From contig NC_005085.1 of assembly GCF_000007705.1 (NCBI RefSeq), positions 3,605,752-3,669,751 on the forward strand: a stretch of DNA of 64,000 nt. Reading direction: 5' to 3'. This DNA comes from Chromobacterium violaceum ATCC 12472. GTDB taxonomy: Bacteria > Pseudomonadota > Gammaproteobacteria > Burkholderiales > Chromobacteriaceae. Under the pieces are notes generated by a model. That model ran no database searches, was not told the DNA's origin, and saw only the letters and a list, made by a program, of their open reading frames with translations. Numbering within the stretch: position 1 is the first letter of the stretch; each line of letters begins with the position of its first letter. Positions 1 to 8,051 of the stretch are shown one piece after another. Both the position numbers and the translations under genes were made by a program.

Positions 1-749
1 TGGACGGCGAGCCGGGGCTGAAATTCAAGCTGCCGCTGGTGGACAGCGTGCAGTACTACGATACCCGGCTGCAGATGCTGGCCCCGCCGCCGGAGCAGGT
101 GATCCTGGGCGACGAGAAGCGGCTGGAGGTGGAAACCTACACCCGCTACCGCATCGCCGACACGCTGCGCTTCTACCAGGCGCTGCGCACCGAGGAGCAG
201 GCGCGCGCGCAGCTGGCGCAGTTGGTCAGCACCTCGCTGCGGCGCGAGCTGGGCAAGGCGCCGCTGACCGATCTGCTGTCGCCGCGCCGGCGCGCCATCG
301 TCGCCCGCATCCAGCAGGAAGTGGCGGAACGCGGCCGGCCGCTGGGCCTGGAGGTGACCGAGGTGCAGCTGCACCGCGCCGACCTGCCGCTGGAAACCAG
401 CCAGGCCATCTACGACCGGATGAAGTCGGCCCGCCAGCAGGAGGCCAAGGAATTGCGCGCCCAGGGCGCGGAATGGGCGCAACAGATCCAGGCCAAGGCC
501 GAGCGCGACCGCACCGTGATCCTGTCCGAGGCGCAGCGGCAAAGCGCCATCATCCACGGCGAGGCCGACGCAGAGGCCGGCCGCACCCTGGCCCAGGCCT
601 TCAGCAAGGATCCCAAGTTCTACAAGTTCTACCGCTCGCTGCAAACCTACCGCCAGTCGCTGGCCGACTCCGCGCCGACGCTGGTGCTGTCGCCCGACTC
701 CGCGCTGCTGCATGACCTGAAAACCGGTCCGGCGGGCGGCAAGCCATGA
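1..749 (+). CDS. SPFH/band-7 HflC-like protein, 5' end outside the window
   Basis: The reading frame is open from the first bases of the window, so the N-terminal membrane anchor is missing; at least 248 residues are present. The visible part carries the SPFH (prohibitin/stomatin) core, with the VDSVQYYDTR and LEVETYTRYRI stretches typical of HflC. A charged, Ala/Glu/Gln-rich helix follows (about QEAKELRAQG to AEAGRTLAQAF), which in this family forms the coiled coil of the oligomeric cage. HflC with HflK modulates the FtsH protease at the inner membrane. The stop overlaps the Nramp-like gene by ATGA, so it is translationally linked to metal transport genes rather than to the usual hfq/hflX partners. 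It may be an HflC paralogue with a different job. The family call is firm; the exact role is inferred. Confidence 0.85.
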   Translation, partial: DGEPGLKFKLPLVDSVQYYDTRLQMLAPPPEQVILGDEKRLEVETYTRYRIADTLRFYQALRTEEQARAQLAQLVSTSLRRELGKAPLTDLLSPRRRAIVARIQQEVAERGRPLGLEVTEVQLHRADLPLETSQAIYDRMKSARQQEAKELRAQGAEWAQQIQAKAERDRTVILSEAQRQSAIIHGEADAEAGRTLAQAFSKDPKFYKFYRSLQTYRQSLADSAPTLVLSPDSALLHDLKTGPAGGKP

Positions 750-1999
750 GCGGGACCGACATGCCGCTGCAACCATCGGCGCTGCGCCGGCTGCGCCACC
801 TGCTGGCCGCGCTCGGCCCCGGCCTGGTGGTGATGCTGGCCGACACCGAAACCGGCAGCGTGATCGCCGCCGCCCAGAGCGGCGCGCACTGGGGCTACCG
901 CATGCTGCCGCTGCTGTTGGTGCTGATTCCGTTGCTGTACCTGGCGCAGGAGCTGACGATACGGCTGGCGCTGGGCACCGGGCTGAGCTACGGCGAGCTG
1001 GTGCGCCGCCGCTGGGGCCGCCGCGCCGAGCGGGCCTCGGCCGCCGTGCTGCTGCTGAGCTGCCTGGGCGCGCTGGCCACGCAGCTGGCAGGCCTGGCCG
1101 GCATCGGCCAGCTGTTCGGCATCCCCGCCTGGCAGACGATAACCCTGCTGTGCGCGCTGGTCCTGGCCATGGTGTGCACCGGCAGCTACCGCTCGGTGGA
1201 GCGCATCGTGCTCTGCCTGGGCGTGTTCGAGCTGGCTTTTCTGGCCGAAGCCTGGCTGGCCCGCCCCGACCCGGGCCAGATGGCGGCGCAGCTGTCCAGC
1301 CTGCCGCTGGGCAGCCACGACTTCCTGCTGCTGGCCGCCGCCAACATCGGCACCTGCGTGATGCCGTGGACGCTCTGCTACCAGCAATCGGCGCTGCTGG
1401 ACAAGGGGCTGACGCTGGACGACCTGAAGCCGGCGCGGCTGGACACGCTGCTGGGCGCCATCCTGTGCCAGATCATCACCGCCGGCATTTTGATCGCCGC
1501 CGCCGCGGCCTTCGGCGACGGCGCCGGCGGACAAAGCTTGGACACCATCCCCGAGATCGCCGGCGGCTTCACCCGCCTGCTCGGCCCCACCGGCGGCCGC
1601 CTGCTGTTCGCGCTGGCGCTGGGCGGCGGCGCGCTGGTCGCCGCCATCGTGGTCTGCCTGACCAGCGCCTGGACGCTGGGCGAACTGGCCGGACGGCGCG
1701 ACTCGCTGGAAAAGCATCCGCTGGACGCGCCCTGGTTCTACGGCGGCTTCGCCGCGATGCTGGCCGGCGCCGACGCGCTGGTGGCCTCGGGCGTCAACCT
1801 GGTCAAGCTGTCCATCGTCACCTCGGTCGCCAACGCGCTCTTGCTGCCCGTGATGCTCGCCGGGCTGTACTGGCTGGCCTGCCGCGAGCTGCCGGCGCCG
1901 CTGGCGCCGAGCCGCCGCTACCGGATGGCGCTGGCGCCGCTGTTGCTGCTGCTCGCCGGCTTCAGCCTCTACGCCGGCGTCGTCGGCAGCCTGGGCTGA
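746..1999 (+). CDS. Nramp-family divalent metal transporter, non-canonical metal site
   Basis: A 417-residue polytopic membrane protein with about eleven hydrophobic segments and the opening GPGLVVMLADTETGS, which aligns with Nramp transmembrane helix 1. Canonical Mn/Fe transporters have DPGN in helix 1 and an MPH motif in helix 6. Here these positions read DTET (residues 33-36) and MPW (206-208), so the aspartate and methionine are kept but the asparagine and histidine are replaced. Nramp-related proteins with such changes are known to differ in substrate, some carrying Mg or Al, so Mn uptake should not be assumed. The ATG overlaps the HflC-like stop. TerC follows 24 bases later, suggesting one transcript for metal handling. 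Family membership is confident; the substrate is unknown. Confidence 0.85.
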   Translation: MSGTDMPLQPSALRRLRHLLAALGPGLVVMLADTETGSVIAAAQSGAHWGYRMLPLLLVLIPLLYLAQELTIRLALGTGLSYGELVRRRWGRRAERASAAVLLLSCLGALATQLAGLAGIGQLFGIPAWQTITLLCALVLAMVCTGSYRSVERIVLCLGVFELAFLAEAWLARPDPGQMAAQLSSLPLGSHDFLLLAAANIGTCVMPWTLCYQQSALLDKGLTLDDLKPARLDTLLGAILCQIITAGILIAAAAAFGDGAGGQSLDTIPEIAGGFTRLLGPTGGRLLFALALGGGALVAAIVVCLTSAWTLGELAGRRDSLEKHPLDAPWFYGGFAAMLAGADALVASGVNLVKLSIVTSVANALLLPVMLAGLYWLACRELPAPLAPSRRYRMALAPLLLLLAGFSLYAGVVGSLG

Positions 2000-2023
2000 C
2001 GCCCGATCCTCAAGGAATACGCT

Positions 2024-3094
2024 ATGGAACCCGACAGCCTCGCCCGCTCGCTGAGCCTGACCTTCCAGGTCTCCTTCCTGGACCTCATCCTCAGCGGCGA
2101 CAACGCGCTGGTGATCGCGCTGGCCTGCCGCTCGCTGCCGGAAGCGTTGCGCCGCCGCGCCGTGCTGTGGGGCACCGGCTTCGCCATCGTCCTGCGGCTG
2201 CTGCTGGCCGCCGTCACCGGCGTGCTGCTGCGGGTGCCGATGCTGAAGCTGATCGGCGCCGTCATCCTGCTGGCCATCGCCATCCAGCTGCTGCTGGGCG
2301 GCGACGAAGACGGCGGCGGCGAAGCGCTGGCGGAGCGGGCCGGCCACAGCCAGCAACTATGGAACGCGGTGATGCTGGTGGTGGGCGCCGACCTTGCGCT
2401 GAGCCTGGACAATGTGGTGGCGCTGGCCGCCGCCGCCCAGGGCAGCGTGCTGTTCCTGCTGCTGGGCCTGGCGCTCAGCGTGCCGCTGCTGATGTACGGC
2501 AGCTTGCTGCTGTCCAGGCTGATGGACGGCTACCCGCTGCTGATCCCGGCCGGCGCCGCGGTGCTGGGCTGGCTGGCCGGCGGCCTGGCCGCCGGCGACG
2601 CGCTGTGGGGGGACTGGGTGGCCAGCCAGGCCCCGGCTCTGCTGGTGGTGGCGCCGCTTCTGGGCGCGGGCTTCGTGCTGCTGCAAAGCCGCATCGTCCG
2701 CGAGCAGCGGGCCAAATTGCCGGAGCCGCCGCCGACGCCGCTGTTCGCCCCCCTGGCCCGCAGGCTGGCCAGCCTGGGCGATGCCGGAACCCATGCCGGC
2801 CCGGCCCCGGCCATCCCGCTGTCGACGCCCGCCGAAACGCCGCCCGCCAACCTCCCTCCGGCGTCCGTCGACGCCGCTACCGCGGCCGAAATCCTTCCGC
2901 CGGCGATAACGGCCTCGACCGAGCCGCTGCCGCGCGCCGGTCGCGACGATTCTCGCCTCAGCCCCGCGCTCAAGCTGCTGGTCGGCCTCGCCGCGGCGAT
3001 AGGCGCGGTCGTCTTGCTGTGGCTGGCCTGGCATTTGATCAGCCAGGGCCTGCTTCCCGCGCCTCACCATCGCGCGCCGTCTCCTCACCCCTGA
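2024..3094 (+). CDS. TerC-family membrane protein with C-terminal extension
   Basis: A 356-residue integral membrane protein. The first 230 residues are a standard TerC (YjbE/YkoY type) domain with its two acidic signatures: LSGDNALVIAL (GDN at 25-27) and GADLALSLDN (121-130). Members of this family export Mn or help load metal onto exported proteins. Usual length is 220-240 residues; here a Pro/Ala-rich linker (about 235-315) and one further transmembrane helix (about 317-345) are added. The start ATG lies 24 bases after the Nramp-like gene behind an AAGGAA Shine-Dalgarno. Pairing a putative importer with a putative exporter suggests a metal homeostasis unit. The extension is unexplained. 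Confidence 0.85.
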   Translation: MEPDSLARSLSLTFQVSFLDLILSGDNALVIALACRSLPEALRRRAVLWGTGFAIVLRLLLAAVTGVLLRVPMLKLIGAVILLAIAIQLLLGGDEDGGGEALAERAGHSQQLWNAVMLVVGADLALSLDNVVALAAAAQGSVLFLLLGLALSVPLLMYGSLLLSRLMDGYPLLIPAGAAVLGWLAGGLAAGDALWGDWVASQAPALLVVAPLLGAGFVLLQSRIVREQRAKLPEPPPTPLFAPLARRLASLGDAGTHAGPAPAIPLSTPAETPPANLPPASVDAATAAEILPPAITASTEPLPRAGRDDSRLSPALKLLVGLAAAIGAVVLLWLAWHLISQGLLPAPHHRAPSPHP

Positions 3095-3095
3095 C

Positions 3096-3116
3096 ATCTG
3101 GTATGTATCTGGTATG
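3096..3116. repeat. Two tandem ATCTGGTATG repeats, 11-bp period
   Basis: The decamer ATCTGGTATG occurs at 3096-3105 and exactly again at 3107-3116, immediately after the terC stop codon. An 11-bp period places both copies on the same face of the helix, as expected for a pair of protein-binding sites. It lies 22 bp upstream of the CviR-type box and about 370 bp upstream of the chitinase. No binding protein can be named from sequence. Confidence 0.5.
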
Positions 3117-3138
3117 CAACACATTCGAGGCAGGCAGG

Positions 3139-3154
3139 CTGACCTGACGGCCAG
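3139..3154. promoter_or_regulatory. Perfect CviR-type quorum-sensing operator upstream of the chitinase
   Basis: CTGACCTGACGGCCAG matches the published Chromobacterium violaceum CviR consensus CTGNCCNNNNGGNCAG at every fixed position. It sits inside a larger inverted repeat with 11-bp perfect arms, CAGGCAGGCTG (3131-3141) and CAGCCTGCCTG (3152-3162). It lies about 320 bp before the chitinase GTG in the only intergenic region of that gene. Chitinase activity is known to be acyl-homoserine-lactone controlled in C. violaceum. The palindrome could also act as a hairpin after terC, but it lacks a T tract. Confidence 0.65.
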
Positions 3155-3162
3155 CCTGCCTG

Positions 3163-3476
3163 GAAGCCGAAATCAGCGTAAGCGCGCCTGACATCCCTTC
3201 CTCCCCATCGCCTCTCATCGCTTTCAAGCTGGCAAAGTCTGGCGCTGCAAGCCTTCCCCCACACCAAACAAGGACAATGTCATTTTGCGCTTTTTCTCTA
3301 AATGACTGCATTGATTAACAAACAAGCCGCTATCTAAAAGTTATTAATTACAAGACCAGCCTGCCAAAAAGTACAGGGTCATTTTTCCTCCTAGTCGCTA
3401 CATTCCAATTTGCAATACCACTTCAATACAACTCACAACGCTTGTTTCCGCACCCAATGACAAAGGGAGATACCGA
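3163..3476. other. Chitinase upstream region, AT-rich
   Basis: About 310 bp with no gene. It becomes strongly AT-rich from about 3280 to 3430, unlike the flanking coding DNA, and contains several plausible -10/-35 combinations, none clearly best. It presumably carries the chitinase promoter and untranslated leader. A GGGAGA Shine-Dalgarno lies at 3465-3470, before the GTG start. Confidence 0.5.
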
Positions 3477-5852
3477 GTGAGCAAGACCCTGATGCTTGTG
3501 AAAAGCGGCCTCGCAGCCGGCGCCATGGGCGGCGTCGCGTTGGTGGCCGGCACCGCGCAGAACGTCGCGCCGCCCCCCGCGGCGCTGGCGCCCTCCTACC
3601 TGGTCAAAACCGCCGACAGCAGCTGCGCCGACCCGGCCTGGAACGCCGCCGCCGTCTACACCGGCGGCCAGCGCGTCAGCTACCAGAACCAGACCTGGCA
3701 AGCCAAGTGGTGGACGCAGGGCAATACCCCGGCGGCAGGCGACGCCAGCCCCTGGCAGCTGATCGGCCAATGCGGCGGCGGCACGCCGTCCGATCCGCCG
3801 CTGGTGCAGGTGCCGCCGCCGACCGGCAACGCGCTGTGCCGGCCCGAGGCGCTGGCGCAGACCCAGGGGGTGGACGTTCCTTACTGCGCGGTCTACAAGC
3901 AGGGCGGCGCGGAGCAGCTGGCCAACGGCAGCCGCCGCCGCATCATCGGCTACTTCACCAGCTGGCGCACCGGCAAGGACGGCAGCCCGGCCTACCTGGC
4001 CAGCGACATCCCCTGGAGCAAGCTCACCCACATCAACTACGCCTTCGCCCACGTGGATGGAAGCAACAAGCTGTCGGTCAACGAGACCGCGCCGGGCAAC
4101 CCGGCCACCGACATGAGCTGGCCGGGCGTGGCCGGCGCAGAGATGGACGCCAGCCTGCCGTACAAGGGCCACTTCAACCTGCTGACCCAGTACAAGCGCA
4201 AGTATCCCGGCGTGAAGACGCTGATCTCGGTCGGCGGCTGGGCCGAAACCGGCGGCTACTTCGACGCCAACGGCAAACGCGTGGCCAGCGGCGGCTTCTA
4301 CAGCATGACCGTCAACGCCGACGGCACCGTCAATCAGGCCGGCATCAACGCCTTCTCCGACTCCGCCGTCGCCTTCCTGCGCAAATACGGCTTCGACGGC
4401 GTCGACATCGACTTCGAATACCCGACCTCGATGAACAACGCCGGCAACCCGCTGGACTGGACCTTCTCCAACGCCCGCCTGGGATCCTTGAACAAAGGCT
4501 ACGTGGCGCTGCTGCAGACGTTGCGCGACCGGCTGGACCGCGCCGCCGCCCAGGACGGCCGCTACTACCAGATCACCGCCGCGGTGCCGGCCTCCGGCTA
4601 TCTGCTGCGCGGCATGGAAACCTTCCAGGGCCTGAAGTATCTGGACTTCGTCAACGTGATGTCCTACGACCTGCACGGCGCGTGGAACCGCTTCGTCGGC
4701 CCCAACGCCGCGCTGTACGACGACGGCAAGGACGCGGAACTGGCGTTCTGGAACGTGTACAGCACGCCGCAGTACGGCAATATCGGCTACCTGAACACCG
4801 ACTGGGCCTACCACTACTACCGCGGCGGCCTGCCCGCCTCGCGCGTCAACATGGGCGTGCCCTACTACACCCGCGGCTGGAAAAACGTCAGCGGCGGCAG
4901 CAATGGCCTGTGGGGCAGCTCGGTGGGCAGCAACTGCCCGGCCGGCCTGACCGAATGCGGCGACGGCGCGGTGGGCATAGACAACATCTGGCACGATCTG
5001 GACGACAGCGGCAAGGAGATCCCGGGCGGCTCCAACCCGATGTGGCACGCCAAGAACCTGGAGAAAGGCCTGGCCGGCAGCTACCTCGCCGCCTACGGCA
5101 TCGACCCGACGCTGCCGATCAACCAGCTCACCGGCAGCTACCAGCGCAACTACAACGGCGCGCTGGCCGCGCCGTGGCTGTGGAACGCCGGCAAGAAGGT
5201 GTTCCTGTCCACCGAGGACGAGCAGTCGATCGCGCAGAAGGCCGCCTGGATAGACGCCAACAACGTCGGCGGCGTGATGTTCTGGGAGCTGGCCGGCGAC
5301 TATGACTGGAAAGCCCAGCGCAACAACGGCCAGGGCGAGTACTTCATCGGCACCACGCTGACCTCGCTGCTGTACAACACCTTCAGCCAGCCGCCCAAGG
5401 TCAGCGCCCGCCGCGCCGACGCCGCGCCGGCGCCGACCGCGGCGATAGACGTGGGCTTCAGCCTGGGCGGCTTCAAGCTGGGCGACCAGAACTATCCGAT
5501 CAACCCCAAGCTGACCATCGTCAACCGCTCGCAGACCACGCTGCCCGGCGGCACCGAGTTCCAGTTCGACGTGCCGACCTCGGCGCCGGCCAATATCGCC
5601 GACCAGTCCGGCTTCGGGCTCAAGGTGGTCAGCGCCGGCCACAGCGGCAGCAACGTCGGCGGCCTGAAGGGCGACTTCAACCGCGTGTCGGTGAAGCTGC
5701 CCAGCTGGCAGAGCCTGGGCGCCGGACAAAGCGTGACGCTGGACGTGGTGTATTACCTGCCGATCTCGGGCCCCAGCCACTACACGGTGGGCCTGAACGG
5801 CAAAACCTACGCTATCCGCGACGAAGCGCCCTACCTGCCTTATCTGCGCTGA
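3477..5852 (+). CDS. Secreted multidomain GH18 chitinase
   Basis: A 791-residue protein starting at GTG behind GGGAGA. It has a hydrophobic N-terminal signal-like segment (about 8-28). A CBM5/12-type chitin-binding module follows at about 50-99, with the family's Trp and Tyr residues (PAWNAAAVYTGGQRVSY). The GH18 barrel spans about 152-625. SVGGW is at 251-255 and the catalytic DGVDIDFE at 307-314, so E314 is the predicted acid and D312 its partner. The C-terminal 130 residues (about 655-785) resemble the ChiC-type beta domain seen after other bacterial chitinases. It hydrolyses beta-1,4-GlcNAc chitin outside the cell and would cooperate with the AA10 oxygenase at 14629. The CviR-type box upstream suggests quorum control. 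Confidence 0.95.
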   Translation: MSKTLMLVKSGLAAGAMGGVALVAGTAQNVAPPPAALAPSYLVKTADSSCADPAWNAAAVYTGGQRVSYQNQTWQAKWWTQGNTPAAGDASPWQLIGQCGGGTPSDPPLVQVPPPTGNALCRPEALAQTQGVDVPYCAVYKQGGAEQLANGSRRRIIGYFTSWRTGKDGSPAYLASDIPWSKLTHINYAFAHVDGSNKLSVNETAPGNPATDMSWPGVAGAEMDASLPYKGHFNLLTQYKRKYPGVKTLISVGGWAETGGYFDANGKRVASGGFYSMTVNADGTVNQAGINAFSDSAVAFLRKYGFDGVDIDFEYPTSMNNAGNPLDWTFSNARLGSLNKGYVALLQTLRDRLDRAAAQDGRYYQITAAVPASGYLLRGMETFQGLKYLDFVNVMSYDLHGAWNRFVGPNAALYDDGKDAELAFWNVYSTPQYGNIGYLNTDWAYHYYRGGLPASRVNMGVPYYTRGWKNVSGGSNGLWGSSVGSNCPAGLTECGDGAVGIDNIWHDLDDSGKEIPGGSNPMWHAKNLEKGLAGSYLAAYGIDPTLPINQLTGSYQRNYNGALAAPWLWNAGKKVFLSTEDEQSIAQKAAWIDANNVGGVMFWELAGDYDWKAQRNNGQGEYFIGTTLTSLLYNTFSQPPKVSARRADAAPAPTAAIDVGFSLGGFKLGDQNYPINPKLTIVNRSQTTLPGGTEFQFDVPTSAPANIADQSGFGLKVVSAGHSGSNVGGLKGDFNRVSVKLPSWQSLGAGQSVTLDVVYYLPISGPSHYTVGLNGKTYAIRDEAPYLPYLR

Positions 5853-6057
5853 GCGCCCGGCCCGCGCCAGCCGCGGGCCCGGATCCATCCCTGCTTCCTC
5901 CGCTTGCGGCCGGCTCATCCCGGCCGTCTTTTTTTTCGTCTCCCCATTGCATCACCTCGCTCAGGCGGCTCAAGGCCTCCCGGGGATCGATGCCGAACCG
6001 CCTGGGTTGGCGGCCCAGATAGGCCTGTAAAAAACGCGACAAACGATCCTGCTCCAT
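5812..6057 (-). CDS. Possible small hypothetical protein, antisense to the chitinase end
   Basis: An 81-residue reading frame, convergent with the chitinase and overlapping its last 41 bases. Its ATG (6057-6055) has a good Shine-Dalgarno, GAGGAG, 8 bases upstream. The N-terminal half (MEQDRLSRFLQAYLGRQ, then a basic and helical stretch) looks protein-like; the C-terminal half is Gly/Ala/Arg-rich low complexity. It runs through the chitinase terminator at 5907-5936, whose A tract encodes the Lys-Lys near the middle. It is divergent from the SgrR-like regulator. No family is recognised. The tail may be non-functional and the whole may be a chance frame. Confidence 0.35.
   Translation of the reverse strand: MEQDRLSRFLQAYLGRQPRRFGIDPREALSRLSEVMQWGDEKKDGRDEPAASGGSRDGSGPAAGAGRALSADKAGRALRRG
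5907..5936 (+). terminator. Rho-independent terminator of the chitinase
   Basis: A CGGCCGG/CCGGCCG stem with a six-base loop, followed by TC and eight T residues, 55 bp after the chitinase stop. A second GC-rich inverted repeat lies immediately after the stop but has no T tract. Confidence 0.8.
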
Positions 6058-6143
6058 CTTGGACTCCTCATGCTGGATGCCGCATTGTCGCGCTGATAAC
6101 ATGAATAAAAAATTGCTGACTTTTTCCTACAAATTTCCTCTTT

Positions 6144-7829
6144 ATGAGCCATAACCGCCTGTTGCAACAGTACAGCCGCCTGCATCGGGGCTGCTCCGGC
6201 CAGGACTGCGAAGCTACGCTGCAGCAGTTGGCCGACCTGCTGTGCTGCACCCGCCGCCACATGCGCAGCCTGCTGTCGCAAATGCAGCGGCTGGGCTGGC
6301 TGGAATGGAGCGCCCGCTCCGGGCGCGGCAGCCGCTCCGGCCTGCGTTTCCTGCGCGGCATGGCCGAGCTGCAGCGCCAGCAGGCCGAACAGCTGCTGGA
6401 GCAGGGCCGGGTGGAGCAGGCGGTCGAGCTGCTTGGCGACGATCCCAGGCAGTTGGCGCCGCTGCTGCTGTCCCGGCTGGGACACCGCTGGAGCCAGGAC
6501 CGGCAGGTGCTGGGCGTGCCCTATTACCGGCCGATGCCCAATCTGATGCCCGGCACGCCGCTCAGGCGCTCCGAGCGCCACCTGGTCTCCCAGATATTCA
6601 ATGGCCTCACGCGGCTAAACGAGGAAAAAGGGGAAGTGGAAGGCGATCTCGCTCATCGCTGGGAGCAGCACTCGGAACGGGAATGGCACTTCCACCTGCG
6701 GCCGCGCGTGCGCTGGCACGATGGCCGCGAGCTGAGCCTGGACGACATCGCCTCTACCTTGGAACGCTTGCGGACACAGCCCCTGTTCTCCCATTTGGCC
6801 GGTGTCCGCCGCCTGTCGCCGCGCTGCGTCGCCGTGCTGCTGTCCGAACCCGACCCCTGGCTGCCCCGGCTGTTGGCCGACCCGGCGGCGCTGATCCTGC
6901 CGGCCGATCGCGACGCGCGCCCCGGCTTCGCTTCCCTTCCTGTCGGCACCGGCCCCTACCGGGTGGCGATCAATGACGCCCATCGGCTGTCGCTGCAGGC
7001 TTTCGACGACTATTTCGGCCATCGCGCGTTGCTGGACCAAGTGGACATCTGGATGGTGCCCAAGCTGGGAGACCAGCTGGAGCTGGACGTGCAGGGGGCA
7101 TGCGACCTGACGGTGGAAATCAACCCGCGGCCGGCGCTGGAGCAGACCGAGATGTCGCTGGAGGCCGGCGTCTATTTCCTGCTGTGCGACAACCGCTCCC
7201 CCGCGATGCGGGACGACGCCGTCCGGCAATGGCTGGCCCAGGCTTTGACGCCGCTGGCCATCATGCAGCAGACCGCGCCCGCCGCGCGCCAGTTCTGGGT
7301 GGCCGCCGCCGGCCTGTTGCCGCGCTGGCACCACAGCCGGCCCCAGACGCCCCCCCCCGCGCCCAAGCTCCCGTCATTGCGGCTGGCCTACTACGAACAA
7401 CATCCGGAATACCGGCTGATCGCCGAGGCCATCGCGCAATGCCTGGTCCCGCACGGCATCTGCGTCGAGTGCAGGACCTGCAGCTATCAAGATTGGGAAT
7501 GTGGCGAAGGAGAGGCCGATCTATGGCTGGGCACGGTCAACTTCAGCTGCGACATAGACTACGCGGTGCCCGCCTGGCTGCTGGGCACGCCCTTGCTGCG
7601 GCGCAGCCTGGAGCCGGCGTTGCCGCTGCAGGCATGGCTGCAAGGCTGGCGCCGCGGCGAGGAGCAAGCCTCCGGCTTGTCGGCCCAGGTGGTTCGGCGG
7701 CACTGGATGCTGCCGCTGTTCCACAATTGGCTGCGCTTGAAGGGCCCCGGCCAGGTCGAAGACTTTCGCCTCAACAGCATGGGCTGGTTCGACTTCAAGT
7801 CTGTCTGGCTGAGGCCGGCGGACATCTAG
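6144..7829 (+). CDS. SgrR-like transcriptional regulator with periplasmic-binding-protein fold
   Basis: A 561-residue protein in two parts. Residues 1-110 form a winged-helix DNA-binding region (LLQQYSRLHRG, then CTRRHMRSLLSQMQRLGWLEW). Residues about 130-555 resemble a cytoplasmic SBP_bac_5 solute-binding domain (PNLMPGTPLRRSERHLVSQIFNGLTRL). This matches SgrR/YbaE-type regulators, about 550 residues long, where the binding domain senses a small molecule; E. coli SgrR responds to sugar-phosphate stress. No sgrS-like RNA or sugar transporter gene is adjacent, so the regulon is unknown. There is no clear Shine-Dalgarno before the ATG. The next gene runs in the opposite direction. Confidence 0.85.
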   Translation: MSHNRLLQQYSRLHRGCSGQDCEATLQQLADLLCCTRRHMRSLLSQMQRLGWLEWSARSGRGSRSGLRFLRGMAELQRQQAEQLLEQGRVEQAVELLGDDPRQLAPLLLSRLGHRWSQDRQVLGVPYYRPMPNLMPGTPLRRSERHLVSQIFNGLTRLNEEKGEVEGDLAHRWEQHSEREWHFHLRPRVRWHDGRELSLDDIASTLERLRTQPLFSHLAGVRRLSPRCVAVLLSEPDPWLPRLLADPAALILPADRDARPGFASLPVGTGPYRVAINDAHRLSLQAFDDYFGHRALLDQVDIWMVPKLGDQLELDVQGACDLTVEINPRPALEQTEMSLEAGVYFLLCDNRSPAMRDDAVRQWLAQALTPLAIMQQTAPAARQFWVAAAGLLPRWHHSRPQTPPPAPKLPSLRLAYYEQHPEYRLIAEAIAQCLVPHGICVECRTCSYQDWECGEGEADLWLGTVNFSCDIDYAVPAWLLGTPLLRRSLEPALPLQAWLQGWRRGEEQASGLSAQVVRRHWMLPLFHNWLRLKGPGQVEDFRLNSMGWFDFKSVWLRPADI

Positions 7830-8051
7830 GACCTGTTGACGCCCATTTGGCGCCGCATGATGCCAGGCTGGGACTTGGGTTGCGCGCGGCCTGCGGCAAA
7901 GCGGCGCCCGGCTCCGCAAAGCCCTGCCAAGCCGTCCGCTGCCGCGTTGCCGGATGGGCCCGTGGAGTGCCGCGCGCCTCATCCGCCGCCAGGCATGGAG
8001 TCGACCTCGCCAGAACGCGCGCCGGCCAAGTTGGCGTCAGGCCGGCCGCGC

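Noticed and set aside
1999-2024. yybP-ykoY manganese riboswitch upstream of terC
   Set aside because: Only 24 bp separate the genes, and no riboswitch core occurs before the DUF475 gene at 54825 either.
647-2356. 569-codon minus-strand frame over the Nramp and TerC genes
   Set aside because: Gln/Ala/Arg-rich shadow of GC-rich coding DNA; similar shadows cover 11496-13577, 23497-25593, 31761-33422, 33194-34891 and 40749-42800.
3423-5918. 831-codon open frame antisense to the chitinase
   Set aside because: High GC at third positions removes stops on the opposite strand. The protein is repetitive Val/Ala/Gly/Arg sequence with no domain, while the plus strand is a clear chitinase.
6058-6143. 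SgrS-like small RNA beside the SgrR-like gene
   Set aside because: The 86-bp gap shows no terminator-ended transcript or SgrS pairing region; SgrS is known only in enteric bacteria.
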